Shown here one piece after another: positions 56,865-64,000 of a stretch of 64,000 nucleotides of DNA (position 1 is its first letter; the number at the start of each line of letters is the position of its first letter). The DNA is from Comamonadaceae bacterium 2PF (GTDB lineage: Bacteria > Pseudomonadota > Gammaproteobacteria > Burkholderiales > Burkholderiaceae_C), in NCBI GenBank assembly GCA_005502875.1, contig SCMV01000016.1, positions 1-64,000 on the forward strand, read 5' to 3'. The position numbers and the translations under genes were made by a program. The notes under the pieces are model-generated. The model made no database searches, had not been told where the DNA came from, and worked only from the letters and a program-made list of their open reading frames with translations.

Positions 56865-57481
56865 GGTTTGCTCGCGCTCCCGAGTCGGATGACACGTGGC
56901 CCGCCGGCGGCCTGGGCTTTGAATCCCTGGCGCTGAGGCGGTTGCTTGTCGCCCATTTGCGGGTGCCATGCCTGAACGGTGTGATCTCCTGCTGGCACCT
57001 CCAGCGTGGCGACCCCCGCCTTGTTGGTGATGGCAAAGTGCGGCGTGTTGACCACGTGGATGAATGCCGTCATGCGGTCATGGATGTTGCAGCCCAGGAT
57101 GGCTGTGCCAGCCTTGTCGAACACCACGGGGGCAGCAGGTGTGCCCGCATAGAGCTTGATCTCGAACGGTTTGGTCGACGAGAACGAATAGATGTGGTGC
57201 CGGATGGTGTCGAAGTTCGGAAAGCTGACGGCCGTGCCGGTTTGAACAACCAGCAACGTGGGCACGAAGCTGCGATCGCGTTGACCCATTTCTGCCTGGG
57301 TGCCCGGCGCGGCGGTGGGCTTGCCGCCCGCCACCTCGATGGAGACCACGGCGTCGGGCAAGGGTGAGCCGTTGGCGTCCAGAACGGTCACGCTCAGAGG
57401 CGCTGCGATGGCCTGCGCGCACGCCAGGCCCAGCAGTGCCTCGGTGAGCAGGGGCGGCCGCGAGGACTTGGTCTGTGGCAT
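56861..57481 (-). CDS. periplasmic cupredoxin-like protein (methylamine-utilization-type)
   Basis: 206 residues: signal peptide (to about 27, IAAP), a carboxypeptidase-regulatory-like strand set, then a cupredoxin-like fold with the type-1 copper pattern: H95 or H96 in RHHIYSF, C131, H134 and M137 in GCNIHDRM. Relatives are annotated only as methylamine utilization protein by association. Possible role: copper redox sensor or electron carrier for the GGDEF-EAL protein. Overlaps that gene by 4 bases and follows the globin gene by 12. Confidence 0.8.
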   Translation of the reverse strand: MPQTKSSRPPLLTEALLGLACAQAIAAPLSVTVLDANGSPLPDAVVSIEVAGGKPTAAPGTQAEMGQRDRSFVPTLLVVQTGTAVSFPNFDTIRHHIYSFSSTKPFEIKLYAGTPAAPVVFDKAGTAILGCNIHDRMTAFIHVVNTPHFAITNKAGVATLEVPAGDHTVQAWHPQMGDKQPPQRQGFKAQAAGGPRVIRLGSASKP

Positions 57482-57493
57482 GCCTGATGCCCC

Positions 57494-57961
57494 TCAGCGA
57501 TCTGCTGCGACCATGTCGCGGCGGGTGGGGGCCAGCCTTCGCAAGAGCTCGTTCTTGGCGCCCTGGGAGACGCCCGCGCGGTCGAGCTCCTCTCGCAGGA
57601 TTTGCACGGTGGCTTCGAACTCCGAGCCTCCCAGGCCCAGGTCGGCGTGTGACTTGCGCATCGTTTCGCCCTCGTAGACGCAGGGGCCATCTGCCGCCTT
57701 GCAGAGGTATGCCGACAGGCTGACCGAGAGCGTGCGCAGGTTGATGCCATCGAAGGTGCGCTGGGTGCGCGGATCGGTGGCCATGCGCTGCAGCGTTGCG
57801 CGGCTGATGGATTCGATGCCTGCGACACCACCGAGTTGCTGGTACAGCGGCGTGGCAGGAGGGGGGCTGCTGCACCCCACCAGGTGAAGCAGCAAGGCGA
57901 GCGGAACCAGCGCCAGGCCGAACCGGCGCCCGAAGCGTGAACGTTTTGCAGGGTGTGGCAT
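57494..57961 (-). CDS. truncated-hemoglobin (group 1) lipoprotein
   Basis: 155 residues. Lipobox LVGC (C30) after a basic start and hydrophobic segment, so the globin is membrane-anchored in the periplasm; most truncated globins are cytoplasmic. Globin part from ~residue 40 (LYQQLGGVAGIE) with the proximal His H105 in MRKSHADLGL and two Cys (C87, C94) near the haem. Predicted ligand: O2 or NO. First gene of the three-gene unit. A GTG at 57970 is a longer alternative. Confidence 0.82.
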   Translation of the reverse strand: MPHPAKRSRFGRRFGLALVPLALLLHLVGCSSPPPATPLYQQLGGVAGIESISRATLQRMATDPRTQRTFDGINLRTLSVSLSAYLCKAADGPCVYEGETMRKSHADLGLGGSEFEATVQILREELDRAGVSQGAKNELLRRLAPTRRDMVAADR

Positions 57962-58014
57962 GGTCGTCACTCGTTGGCAATGATCGCCACTGTGTCAGTT
58001 TCGGGCATGGGTGT

Positions 58015-58054
58015 TTTCTCGTGAACGGGGCGTTGACGGGCCTATTTCTCGTGA
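58015..58054. promoter_or_regulatory. 10-bp direct repeat in the divergent globin/DUF3034 promoter region
   Basis: TTTCTCGTGA occurs at 58015-58024 and again at 58045-58054, start to start exactly 30 bp, about three helical turns. A TTGACG (-35-like) sits between them at 58033-58038. This looks like a pair of binding sites for one regulator controlling the DUF3034 gene and possibly the divergent globin unit. Confidence 0.5.
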
Positions 58055-58121
58055 TGTCTGCCTCATGTTCAGGCGAAGATGCGTCCACCCAGCGATGGCT
58101 GGCCGGCTGGAGGATCTGTCG

Positions 58122-59012
58122 ATGAACGCAACTTTTTCACCCTTGACACCCAAGCGCGTGACCCAGCGCCTGCTGGCCCTGGCGTGGCTGCTTGTTGCCA
58201 CCACCTCCTGCTGGGCGGGCGATCGCTTGCTGGGCACATCGGGCGTGTCCCAGGTCGAGGGCGCGGCCGGTGGCGGCCTCACGCCATGGGCTGTCATCGG
58301 CGGCAACGGCAGCAGCGACCAGGTCGGCGCCTCTGCCTACGCCACCCACATTCGCACGCAGGGCAAGTTCAACCTGAACATCCAGGGCGTGGCCGTCGGC
58401 GTGAAGAACCGCGTCGAGGTCTCCATGGCGCGTTGGAGCTTCAAGTTCAGCGACACGGTGCCCGGCAAGAGTGCCCAGATGAACGTGCTGGGCGCCAAGG
58501 TGCGCGTGCTGGGCGATGCCGTCTATGACCAGGACGTTTGGTGGCCGCAGGTGAGCGTGGGCTTTCAGCACAAGCACAACGAAGATTTCAAGCTCGTGCC
58601 CACCTTGCTGGGGGCCACACGGGGCTCGGACACCGACTGGTACGTGGCCGCCACCAAGGTTTGGCTGGGTGCAGCCTGGGGCCGCAACGTGTTGGGCAAC
58701 TTGACCTTGCGTGCCACGCGGGCCAACCAGTTCGGGATCCTCGGGTTCGGTGGAGACCTGGGCAACCGACACCAGTTGATGCCCGAAGCGAGCCTGGCGG
58801 TGCTGGTGCGCGACGACCTGGCCGTGGGCGCCGAATGGCGGGCCAAACCCGACCGTCTCAGCGCCTTCAAGGAAGAGAACGCCTGGGATGCCTTCGTGGC
58901 GTGGTTCCCGCATCGCAACCTGAGCCTGACGGCGGCTTGGCTGGAGCTGGGCAACATCGCCGACAAGCCGAACCAGCGCAGCCTGTACCTGTCGGCGCAA
59001 GTCGGTTTCTGA
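58122..59012 (+). CDS. DUF3034 outer-membrane protein
   Basis: 296 residues. Signal peptide to about 34 (SCWAGDR), then alternating hydrophobic/polar beta strands with many aromatic residues and a terminal Phe (SAQVGF), the hallmark of BAM-inserted outer-membrane barrels. It belongs to DUF3034; function unknown. GGAGG ribosome site 8 bases before the ATG. Divergent from the globin/cupredoxin/GGDEF-EAL unit, an association that I recall from other betaproteobacteria. Confidence 0.82.
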   Translation: MNATFSPLTPKRVTQRLLALAWLLVATTSCWAGDRLLGTSGVSQVEGAAGGGLTPWAVIGGNGSSDQVGASAYATHIRTQGKFNLNIQGVAVGVKNRVEVSMARWSFKFSDTVPGKSAQMNVLGAKVRVLGDAVYDQDVWWPQVSVGFQHKHNEDFKLVPTLLGATRGSDTDWYVAATKVWLGAAWGRNVLGNLTLRATRANQFGILGFGGDLGNRHQLMPEASLAVLVRDDLAVGAEWRAKPDRLSAFKEENAWDAFVAWFPHRNLSLTAAWLELGNIADKPNQRSLYLSAQVGF

Positions 59013-59059
59013 GGGCGCCAGCGCCGTGACGCCCGCTCCGATGGGCGGCGAGCGCACGC

Positions 59060-59096
59060 AAAAAAACAGCCCGCGCGCTCAAGGCGACACGGGCTG
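59060..59096 (-). terminator. minus-strand intrinsic terminator with no protein gene
   Basis: On the minus strand CAGCCCG and CGGGCTG (plus 59090-59096 and 59067-59073) are followed by seven T (plus A run 59060-59066). On the plus strand the hairpin has no T run, so it is oriented to end a transcript coming from the 59.1-59.4 kb region. Confidence 0.7.
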
Positions 59097-59340
59097 CGCT
59101 GCGGCCTCTCACCACCGGAGGGCCTGGACCGGTGGGGCGATCCCCAGTCCTGAACCCCTTGCGGGGAGCCACCTCACCGGTGGCGTGGTGCAGCCGGATC
59201 GCCCGGCCGACCTGAGTGGAGCAGGTCTGGCACCCTGTTGACCCCCGTTACCCGTGGGCCTCACGGTTGACGAACACCTCGTCGATCACCGTGAACTCAT
59301 TGTGCGCCAGTGCCTTTTGCGCGTCTGTGTGTTTTCTCAC
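59060..59340 (-). ncRNA. candidate structured RNA with a possible 30-codon leader frame
   Basis: The stretch 59013-59408 (396 bases) holds no recognisable gene on the plus strand. Minus-strand features are a GGGCGATCC/GGATCGCCC stem (plus 59185-59193 with 59135-59143), inside it CCACC/GGTGG and CCCC-GCAA-GGGG hairpins, a CCACCGG/CCGGTGG hairpin, and the terminator at 59060. A GTG frame of 30 codons (59340 to 59248) ends just before the structured part. No promoter or ribosome site could be defined and it matches no RNA family known to me. Confidence 0.3.
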
Positions 59341-59408
59341 GACTTGGTGATGCCGCGCATGGAGAGGCCTTGAGCTGTGCGAAAGTTGACGTCAGGAAGG
59401 TTGAAACC

Positions 59409-60944
59409 ATGGCCTCAGAAGTCCTGACCACCACCCAGATGGCGAGCGCCGACGCCGCCACCATTGCACGGGGCACACCGGGCATCGTTCTCATGCGTGC
59501 AGCAGGTGAGGCCGTGGCCCGAGCCATCGTCGAGCGGTGGTCGCCTCGGCCCGTGAACGTGTTGTGCGGGCCTGGCAACAACGGGGGCGACGGCTGGGTG
59601 CTGGCGCGCCTGCTGCGTCAACAGGGCTGGCCCGTGCGGGTGCACGCCATGGTGCCTCCCCAATCTCTTCGAGGCGATGCAGCTCAGGCAGCTGGGGAAT
59701 GGCTGGCGATGGCCCAAGACGCCGGCGGCGTCGGCTGGCACCCGCTGAGCGAGGCCAACCCCCAGGCTGGCGAATTGGTGGTGGATGCGCTGTTCGGCGC
59801 GGGCCTGAGCCGCCCGCTGGACGAGCCGGTGCAGCAGCTGCTCGAGCGCGTGGCCATGCGACACGTGCCCATCGTGGCGGTCGATGTGCCGAGCGGGCTT
59901 TGCGGGGACACCGGGCGTTCTCAAGGCGCTGTGCCGTGCGCGTTGACGGTGACGTTCTGCCGACTCAAGCCCGCCCACCTGCTGATGCCGGGCCGCGCGC
60001 TGTGTGGCGAAGTGGTGCTGGCCGACATCGGCATCCCGGATGCCGTGGTGCGCGAAGTGGGGGGGCAAGCCTGGGAAAACCTGCCCGGCCTGTGGACAGA
60101 CACCTGGCCTTCGGTGGACGTGGCTGGGCACAAGTACCACCGTGGTCATGCCCTGGTGTGGGGTGGCGGGATCATGACCGGTGCGGCTCGCCTGTCGGCC
60201 AGGGCCGCCGCACGCGTGGGCGCCGGGCTCACCACGGTGTGCGTGCCGCAGTCGGCCTGGGCCGTCTATGCTGCGTCGCTGACCAGCATCATGGTGCACC
60301 CGGTGGGTGGCGAAGGGGCGGCGCAGTGGCAGGCTGGGTTGAGCTCCCTGCTGGCCGATGACCGCCTGAGCGCCGCGCTGATCGGGCCAGGGGCGCTGGG
60401 CGGAACGCAACCCGGTGGCCTGCGCGCCCTGGTGCTGACCCTGCTGGCCAGTGGGCGCCCCGTGGTGCTGGACGCCGATGCGTTGACGGTGTTCTCCGAA
60501 GACCCTTCGCTGCTGTTCGCGGCGATTGCCGGGCACAGCCGTCCGGTGGTGCTGACGCCTCACGATGGGGAGTTCAACCGGCTCTTTCGCAACCCGCAGG
60601 TGGCGGCGGCGACCAGCAAGCTGGAGCGCGCCCGCGAGGCCGCGCGCCTGAGTGGCGCCGTGGTGCTGCTCAAGGGGGCCGACACCGTGGTGGCCTCACC
60701 CGATGGGCGAGCCAGCCTCAACCGCCACGCGCCCATTGAGCTGGCCACGGCTGGCTCGGGCGACGTGCTGGCGGGTTTGGTGCTGGGCCTGCTGGCGCAG
60801 GGCATGCCCGCCTGGCAGGCGGCTTCTGCGGCGGTGTGGTTGCATGGCGAGGCGGCGCGCGCCTTCGGGCCGGGGCTGATCGCCGATGACCTGCCGGATC
60901 TGGTGCCCGCGGCCTTGCGCCGGCTGAACAGCCTGAGGTCCTGA
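59409..60944 (+). CDS. nnrD: bifunctional NAD(P)H-hydrate epimerase / ADP-dependent NAD(P)H-hydrate dehydratase
   Basis: 511-residue repair enzyme for damaged NAD(P)HX. Residues ~1-215: YjeF-N epimerase domain (GPGNNGGDGWVLARLL, DALFGAGL, VDVPSGL). Residues ~225-505: ribokinase-like dehydratase domain (GHKYHRGHALVWGG, LTPHDGEF, LLKGADTVV, ATAGSGDVLAG). ATG chosen for AGGAAGG upstream. The 396 bases before it are the non-coding stretch described separately. Confidence 0.95.
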   Translation: MASEVLTTTQMASADAATIARGTPGIVLMRAAGEAVARAIVERWSPRPVNVLCGPGNNGGDGWVLARLLRQQGWPVRVHAMVPPQSLRGDAAQAAGEWLAMAQDAGGVGWHPLSEANPQAGELVVDALFGAGLSRPLDEPVQQLLERVAMRHVPIVAVDVPSGLCGDTGRSQGAVPCALTVTFCRLKPAHLLMPGRALCGEVVLADIGIPDAVVREVGGQAWENLPGLWTDTWPSVDVAGHKYHRGHALVWGGGIMTGAARLSARAAARVGAGLTTVCVPQSAWAVYAASLTSIMVHPVGGEGAAQWQAGLSSLLADDRLSAALIGPGALGGTQPGGLRALVLTLLASGRPVVLDADALTVFSEDPSLLFAAIAGHSRPVVLTPHDGEFNRLFRNPQVAAATSKLERAREAARLSGAVVLLKGADTVVASPDGRASLNRHAPIELATAGSGDVLAGLVLGLLAQGMPAWQAASAAVWLHGEAARAFGPGLIADDLPDLVPAALRRLNSLRS

Positions 60945-60949
60945 CCCGC

Positions 60950-62680
60950 TCAGTTCACGCAGGTGCGGTTCTTGCCCGTGCGCTTGGCCTCGTACAGGCC
61001 GATGTCGGCGCGCTCCAGCGCGGCCTCGATGGGCTCGCCGGGGCGGTAGGCCGTAACCCCCGCCGAGAAGGTGATGAACACCTTGTGCTCGTCGTGGGTG
61101 AAAAACTCCGCGCTGAGCGTGCGCTGCAGCCGCGTCAGCGCCTGCTGGCCTTCGTCGGCCGGCGTGTCCGGGAGCATGACCACGAACTCCTCGCCGCCGT
61201 AGCGCGCCACCACGTCCACCGGGCGCAGGCATTCGCTGACCCGCCGCGCGAGGAACTTCAGGGCCTCGTCGCCGGTCTGGTGTCCCAGCTGATCGTTGAG
61301 CTTCTTGAAGTTGTCGACGTCGAGCAGGCCGATCGCCAGCGTCGTGCCCTGGCGTTCAACGCGCGCTTGCTCGGCCTCGAAAGCCCGCATCATGCCGCGC
61401 CGGTTGGCGATCTGGGTCAGCGGGTCGGTGGACACCTCGTCGGAGAGCTTGCGGATCTCGTCTTCGAGCGTCTTCACGCGCTCGCTCAAGGCGTGGGCCT
61501 TGCTGTGCTCTTCCTGCAGCTTGACCTGGGTCTGGGCGACCACCGACTGCACCGAGCGGCTTTCGGCCACCATCTCGCGCACCACGCCGGTCAGGCTTTC
61601 GAGCGAGTCGGCCTGGTCGATGGTGTCGGCGTAGCGGCCCAGGTTGGACTGGAATCGGTCGGTGGTGCTGCCCAACTCGCCGATCTCCTGGAGCATCTGC
61701 TGGATGAGTTGCTTGAGGGCTTCGCGCGCGTTTTCGCGTTCGAGTTTGAGTTGCTGTTGCTTGATGCGCGCGTCATCGAGCAGTTGCTGAACATGGCGCA
61801 AGCCTCGGCTGTCGATGCCTTCCGAGAGCTGGTGGCGCATCGCCTGGACCTGACCTTGCGCCCAGCTCTCGTCCTCTGCCAGGTCGACCAGGCTGTCGGT
61901 CAGGGACTGGCACAGGCCCATGAGCTGATCGAGCAGGCGATGGCGTTGTTCGATGATGCCGCGCGCCTGGGCGCAGGCCTCGTTGACGCTGGATTGGGCC
62001 TGGACGGCGGCCGTGAGCGCCTGTGCCGTGGCCTGGGCGCGTGGGCTCGCTGACGCAGGGGGCAGCGCCACTTGCACCGTTCGCACCAGCTCGTCGACGG
62101 CGGTGAGTGCACTGGCGGGCCAGCCTGATGCCGATGGCGGCGTCTGCTGACCTGGCGTCGTGGGGTGGGTCGAGCTCGCGCTCAGCGCCTCAGGTGGCTT
62201 CTGCGCCGCCGGCGCTGCAGCGACGAGGGGCTGGGCCTCGGGCGATGCAGCCATCGCGTCTGCCGTCCCATCGTCTTCGAGCGGGGCGTTGTCCAGGGTG
62301 TCGCTGTCCCAGCTTTGCACCAGCTGGCTCAGGCGCTGGTGCAAGCGTTGGCCCGAGCTCTTGCTGCCTTCGAGCACACGCTGCAGGCTGTCCTTCTTGC
62401 GCGCCGCAGTCCACTGGCGCCCACCGCGCTCGGCGCCACGCAAAATGCGGCCGATCAGCTTGGACCAGCGCTCGCCTTCTTCGGCCTGGGTGCTGGCTTG
62501 GCTGGTGGCATCGGATGGCGAGGCCTTGTCCCGTGGCTTGTCGGCTCCGTTGGCATCGGATGACGGCACGCCCGACTCGGCCTCGTAGGCCTTGCGGTAG
62601 TTCTCGGGCGTGGGTTCGAGCCTTTGCTCGGCGAGACGCCGCAGGGCGGCCTTGGCCAGGTTCGCGGGGGGCTGGGACAT
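60950..62680 (-). CDS. diguanylate cyclase with long coiled-coil N-terminus
   Basis: 576-residue soluble protein. Residues 1-~200 are Ala/Pro/Ser-rich and poorly ordered with a conserved-looking start (LEPTPENYRKAYEAE); ~200-415 are heptad-like, probably coiled coil. The GGDEF domain has an intact active site GGEEF (495-499) and an allosteric I-site RPVD (486-489), so c-di-GMP synthesis with product inhibition is predicted. It starts 4 bases after the stop of the GGDEF-EAL gene, in one operon with it. Convergent with nnrD (5-base gap). Confidence 0.93.
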   Translation of the reverse strand: MSQPPANLAKAALRRLAEQRLEPTPENYRKAYEAESGVPSSDANGADKPRDKASPSDATSQASTQAEEGERWSKLIGRILRGAERGGRQWTAARKKDSLQRVLEGSKSSGQRLHQRLSQLVQSWDSDTLDNAPLEDDGTADAMAASPEAQPLVAAAPAAQKPPEALSASSTHPTTPGQQTPPSASGWPASALTAVDELVRTVQVALPPASASPRAQATAQALTAAVQAQSSVNEACAQARGIIEQRHRLLDQLMGLCQSLTDSLVDLAEDESWAQGQVQAMRHQLSEGIDSRGLRHVQQLLDDARIKQQQLKLERENAREALKQLIQQMLQEIGELGSTTDRFQSNLGRYADTIDQADSLESLTGVVREMVAESRSVQSVVAQTQVKLQEEHSKAHALSERVKTLEDEIRKLSDEVSTDPLTQIANRRGMMRAFEAEQARVERQGTTLAIGLLDVDNFKKLNDQLGHQTGDEALKFLARRVSECLRPVDVVARYGGEEFVVMLPDTPADEGQQALTRLQRTLSAEFFTHDEHKVFITFSAGVTAYRPGEPIEAALERADIGLYEAKRTGKNRTCVN

Positions 62681-62684
62681 GGTT

Positions 62685-64000
62685 TCAGCGGGGCACGCTC
62701 ACCAGGCGCGATGCATGTTCGTTCGACAGGTTACCGAGGCGAGGCAGGGTCTGGCCCTGCTGGGTGTCCTGCAGCCAGCGTTCGACGTCGGCGGCAGACA
62801 TGGGACGAGCGTACAGGAAGCCCTGGCAGATGTGGCAGCCCAGGTTGTAGAGCACTTCCATCTGTGAGAGCTTTTCCACGCCTTCGGCGACCACGCGAAG
62901 CCCCAGGGCCCGCGCCAGCGCGATGATGGCCGAGACGATGGCCGAGCTTTGAGGCGTGTCACCCAGGTCGCGCACGAAAGAGCGGTCGATCTTGAGCTCG
63001 CTGATCGGCAGGGTCGTCAGGTAGGACAGCGACGAATAGCCCGTGCCGAAGTCGTCGATCGAGATCTCGGTGCCCAGCTGGTTGAGTCGGTGCAGCGAGG
63101 GCACGACGCCCTGAAGGTCTTTCATCAGGCCGGTTTCAGTGATCTCGAGTTCGATGGCGCGTGGCGGCACCTGGCGCGCTTGCAAGATGGCCTCGATCTT
63201 CTCGACCAGGTCGCTTTGCTCGAACAGGCGCGAGGGCAGGTTGACGGCGATGGAGGCGTCGAAGCCGAAGTTGCGGTGCCACTCGGCGGCCTGGCGGGCT
63301 GCCTCGTCGATGGCCCACAGGCTCATGTGGTTGATCAGGCCGGTGGCCTCGGCCAGCGGGATGAAGTCGCCCGGGGGCACCAGCTGGCCATTGCGGTTCC
63401 AACGCATCAGGGCCTCGGCGCCGACCATGCGGTTGGTGCGCACGTCGATCTTGGGCTGGTAGTGCAGCACCAGTTCCTTGCGCTCCAGGGCCTTGTGCAG
63501 GGCGGTGTCGAGGTCCAGCCGCACGCGGCCCTTGGAGGCCAGTTGCGGGTCGTGCAGCTGCGCGGTGTTGCGGCCCTGGCTCTTGGCCAGGTCCATGGCC
63601 ACGTCGGCGTTGCGCAGCAGGTCGGCCACGTTCAGGCCGTGCTGCGGGAACACCGCCACGCCCACCGAGGCCGTGATGAAGCACTCCTGGCCGGCCACCA
63701 TCATCGGCTCGCGCAGGGCGTCGAGGATGACGTAGGCCGTGGCCATGGCCTCGCGCTCGTTGCTCACCTCGGGCAGCAGCACGACGAACTCGTCGGCGCC
63801 CAGGCGGCCCACGGCTTCGAGGGTGCGGTGGGCCCGGTGTCCGTTGGCGTCCAGGTTGCCTTCGATGATCTGGTCGGAGTGGCGCACGCAGTTGCGCAGT
63901 CGCCGCGAGACCTCGATGAGCAGCTCGTCGCCAGCGTGGTGCCCCAGGTTCTCGTTGATGATCTTGAAGCGGTCCAGCCCCACCTGCAGCAGCGCCACGC
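62685..64000 (-). CDS. GGDEF-EAL protein (5' end beyond the window)
   Basis: At least 437 residues are visible; the gene continues past base 64000. The GGDEF domain is degenerate (GADEF in RLGADEFVVLL) and carries a short insert (NLDANGHRAHRTLE) before it, while the EAL domain has GAEALMRW, EITETGLM, DDFGTGYSS and KIDRSFV. Prediction: a phosphodiesterase whose GGDEF half is regulatory or inactive as a cyclase. It precedes the active diguanylate cyclase by 4 bases, giving an operon with opposing activities. Confidence 0.9.
   Translation of the reverse strand, partial: VALLQVGLDRFKIINENLGHHAGDELLIEVSRRLRNCVRHSDQIIEGNLDANGHRAHRTLEAVGRLGADEFVVLLPEVSNEREAMATAYVILDALREPMMVAGQECFITASVGVAVFPQHGLNVADLLRNADVAMDLAKSQGRNTAQLHDPQLASKGRVRLDLDTALHKALERKELVLHYQPKIDVRTNRMVGAEALMRWNRNGQLVPPGDFIPLAEATGLINHMSLWAIDEAARQAAEWHRNFGFDASIAVNLPSRLFEQSDLVEKIEAILQARQVPPRAIELEITETGLMKDLQGVVPSLHRLNQLGTEISIDDFGTGYSSLSYLTTLPISELKIDRSFVRDLGDTPQSSAIVSAIIALARALGLRVVAEGVEKLSQMEVLYNLGCHICQGFLYARPMSAADVERWLQDTQQGQTLPRLGNLSNEHASRLVSVPR

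Noticed and set aside
59225-59240. A match to the RNase P RNA motif CAGGGTGCCAG on the minus strand
   Set aside because: The other universal blocks of RNase P RNA (for example GAGGAAAGTCC and the ACAGAA ending) are absent, and the length is wrong.
1-64000. Mobile elements, CRISPR arrays, toxin-antitoxin or phage-defence genes
   Set aside because: No transposase, integrase, direct-repeat array, or characteristic defence domain was seen; codon use and GC content are even across the window.

Overview
The window is ordinary GC-rich chromosomal DNA of a betaproteobacterium. The gene content and order point to Burkholderiales, in the Comamonadaceae/Sphaerotilaceae neighbourhood: tpiA-secG-tRNA-Leu(GAG)-nuoA-N, a DUF2818 gene directly after nuoN, a small Trp-rich protein before ilvD, a fused pabB-pabC gene, and a DUF3034 protein next to a truncated globin and a cupredoxin-like protein. 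I see no insertion sequence, prophage, integrase, CRISPR array or rRNA gene. Long open frames opposite the real genes are GC-driven shadows.

Layout. 0.2-4.9 kb: an MHS-type transporter with a long periplasmic insert, a small cytochrome c, a Trp-rich membrane protein and ilvD. 4.85-9.0 kb: a CLC chloride transporter divergent from a MarR regulator, a promoter-terminator unit that looks like a ~70-nt small RNA, a Na+/H+ antiporter-like protein and lgt. 9.0-13.4 kb (minus strand): a nitrogen-regulated nitrate-type ABC transporter, nasT-[sigma54 promoter, two ANTAR hairpins, terminator]-nrtA-nrtB-nrtD. The leader elements can be read base by base. 13.4-18.7 kb: tsaD, rpsO, pnp, tpiA, secG. 18.9-34 kb: tRNA-Leu and the complete 14-gene NADH:quinone oxidoreductase operon, with a REP-like element between nuoF and nuoG, ending in DUF2818.

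34-49.8 kb is housekeeping: a NUDIX hydrolase, DUF1178, an FAD-linked dehydrogenase with DUF2069, a YihY protein, a CBS protein, aroC, gloA, a fasciclin protein, ridA-dsbB-pabBC, comEC, a CorC/HlyC family protein, ApaH and tRNA-Ser(UGA). 50-54.4 kb: a fatty-acid desaturase translationally overlapped by its likely ferredoxin-reductase partner, then a CotH-kinase-like lipoprotein. 54.4-59 kb: a likely three-gene unit (truncated-globin lipoprotein, cupredoxin-like protein, membrane GGDEF-EAL protein) divergent from an outer-membrane DUF3034 protein; the shared intergenic region carries a 10-bp direct repeat spaced exactly 30 bp. 59-64 kb: a structured non-coding stretch ending in a minus-strand terminator, nnrD, an active-looking diguanylate cyclase, and a GGDEF-EAL protein cut by the window edge.

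The most promising leads for undescribed biology are the globin/cupredoxin/c-di-GMP/DUF3034 cluster, the two small-RNA candidates (6.8 kb and 59.1-59.3 kb), and the compact sigma54 plus ANTAR attenuation leader of the nitrate transporter. The leader mechanism is known from other bacteria; its presence here is read from sequence alone.
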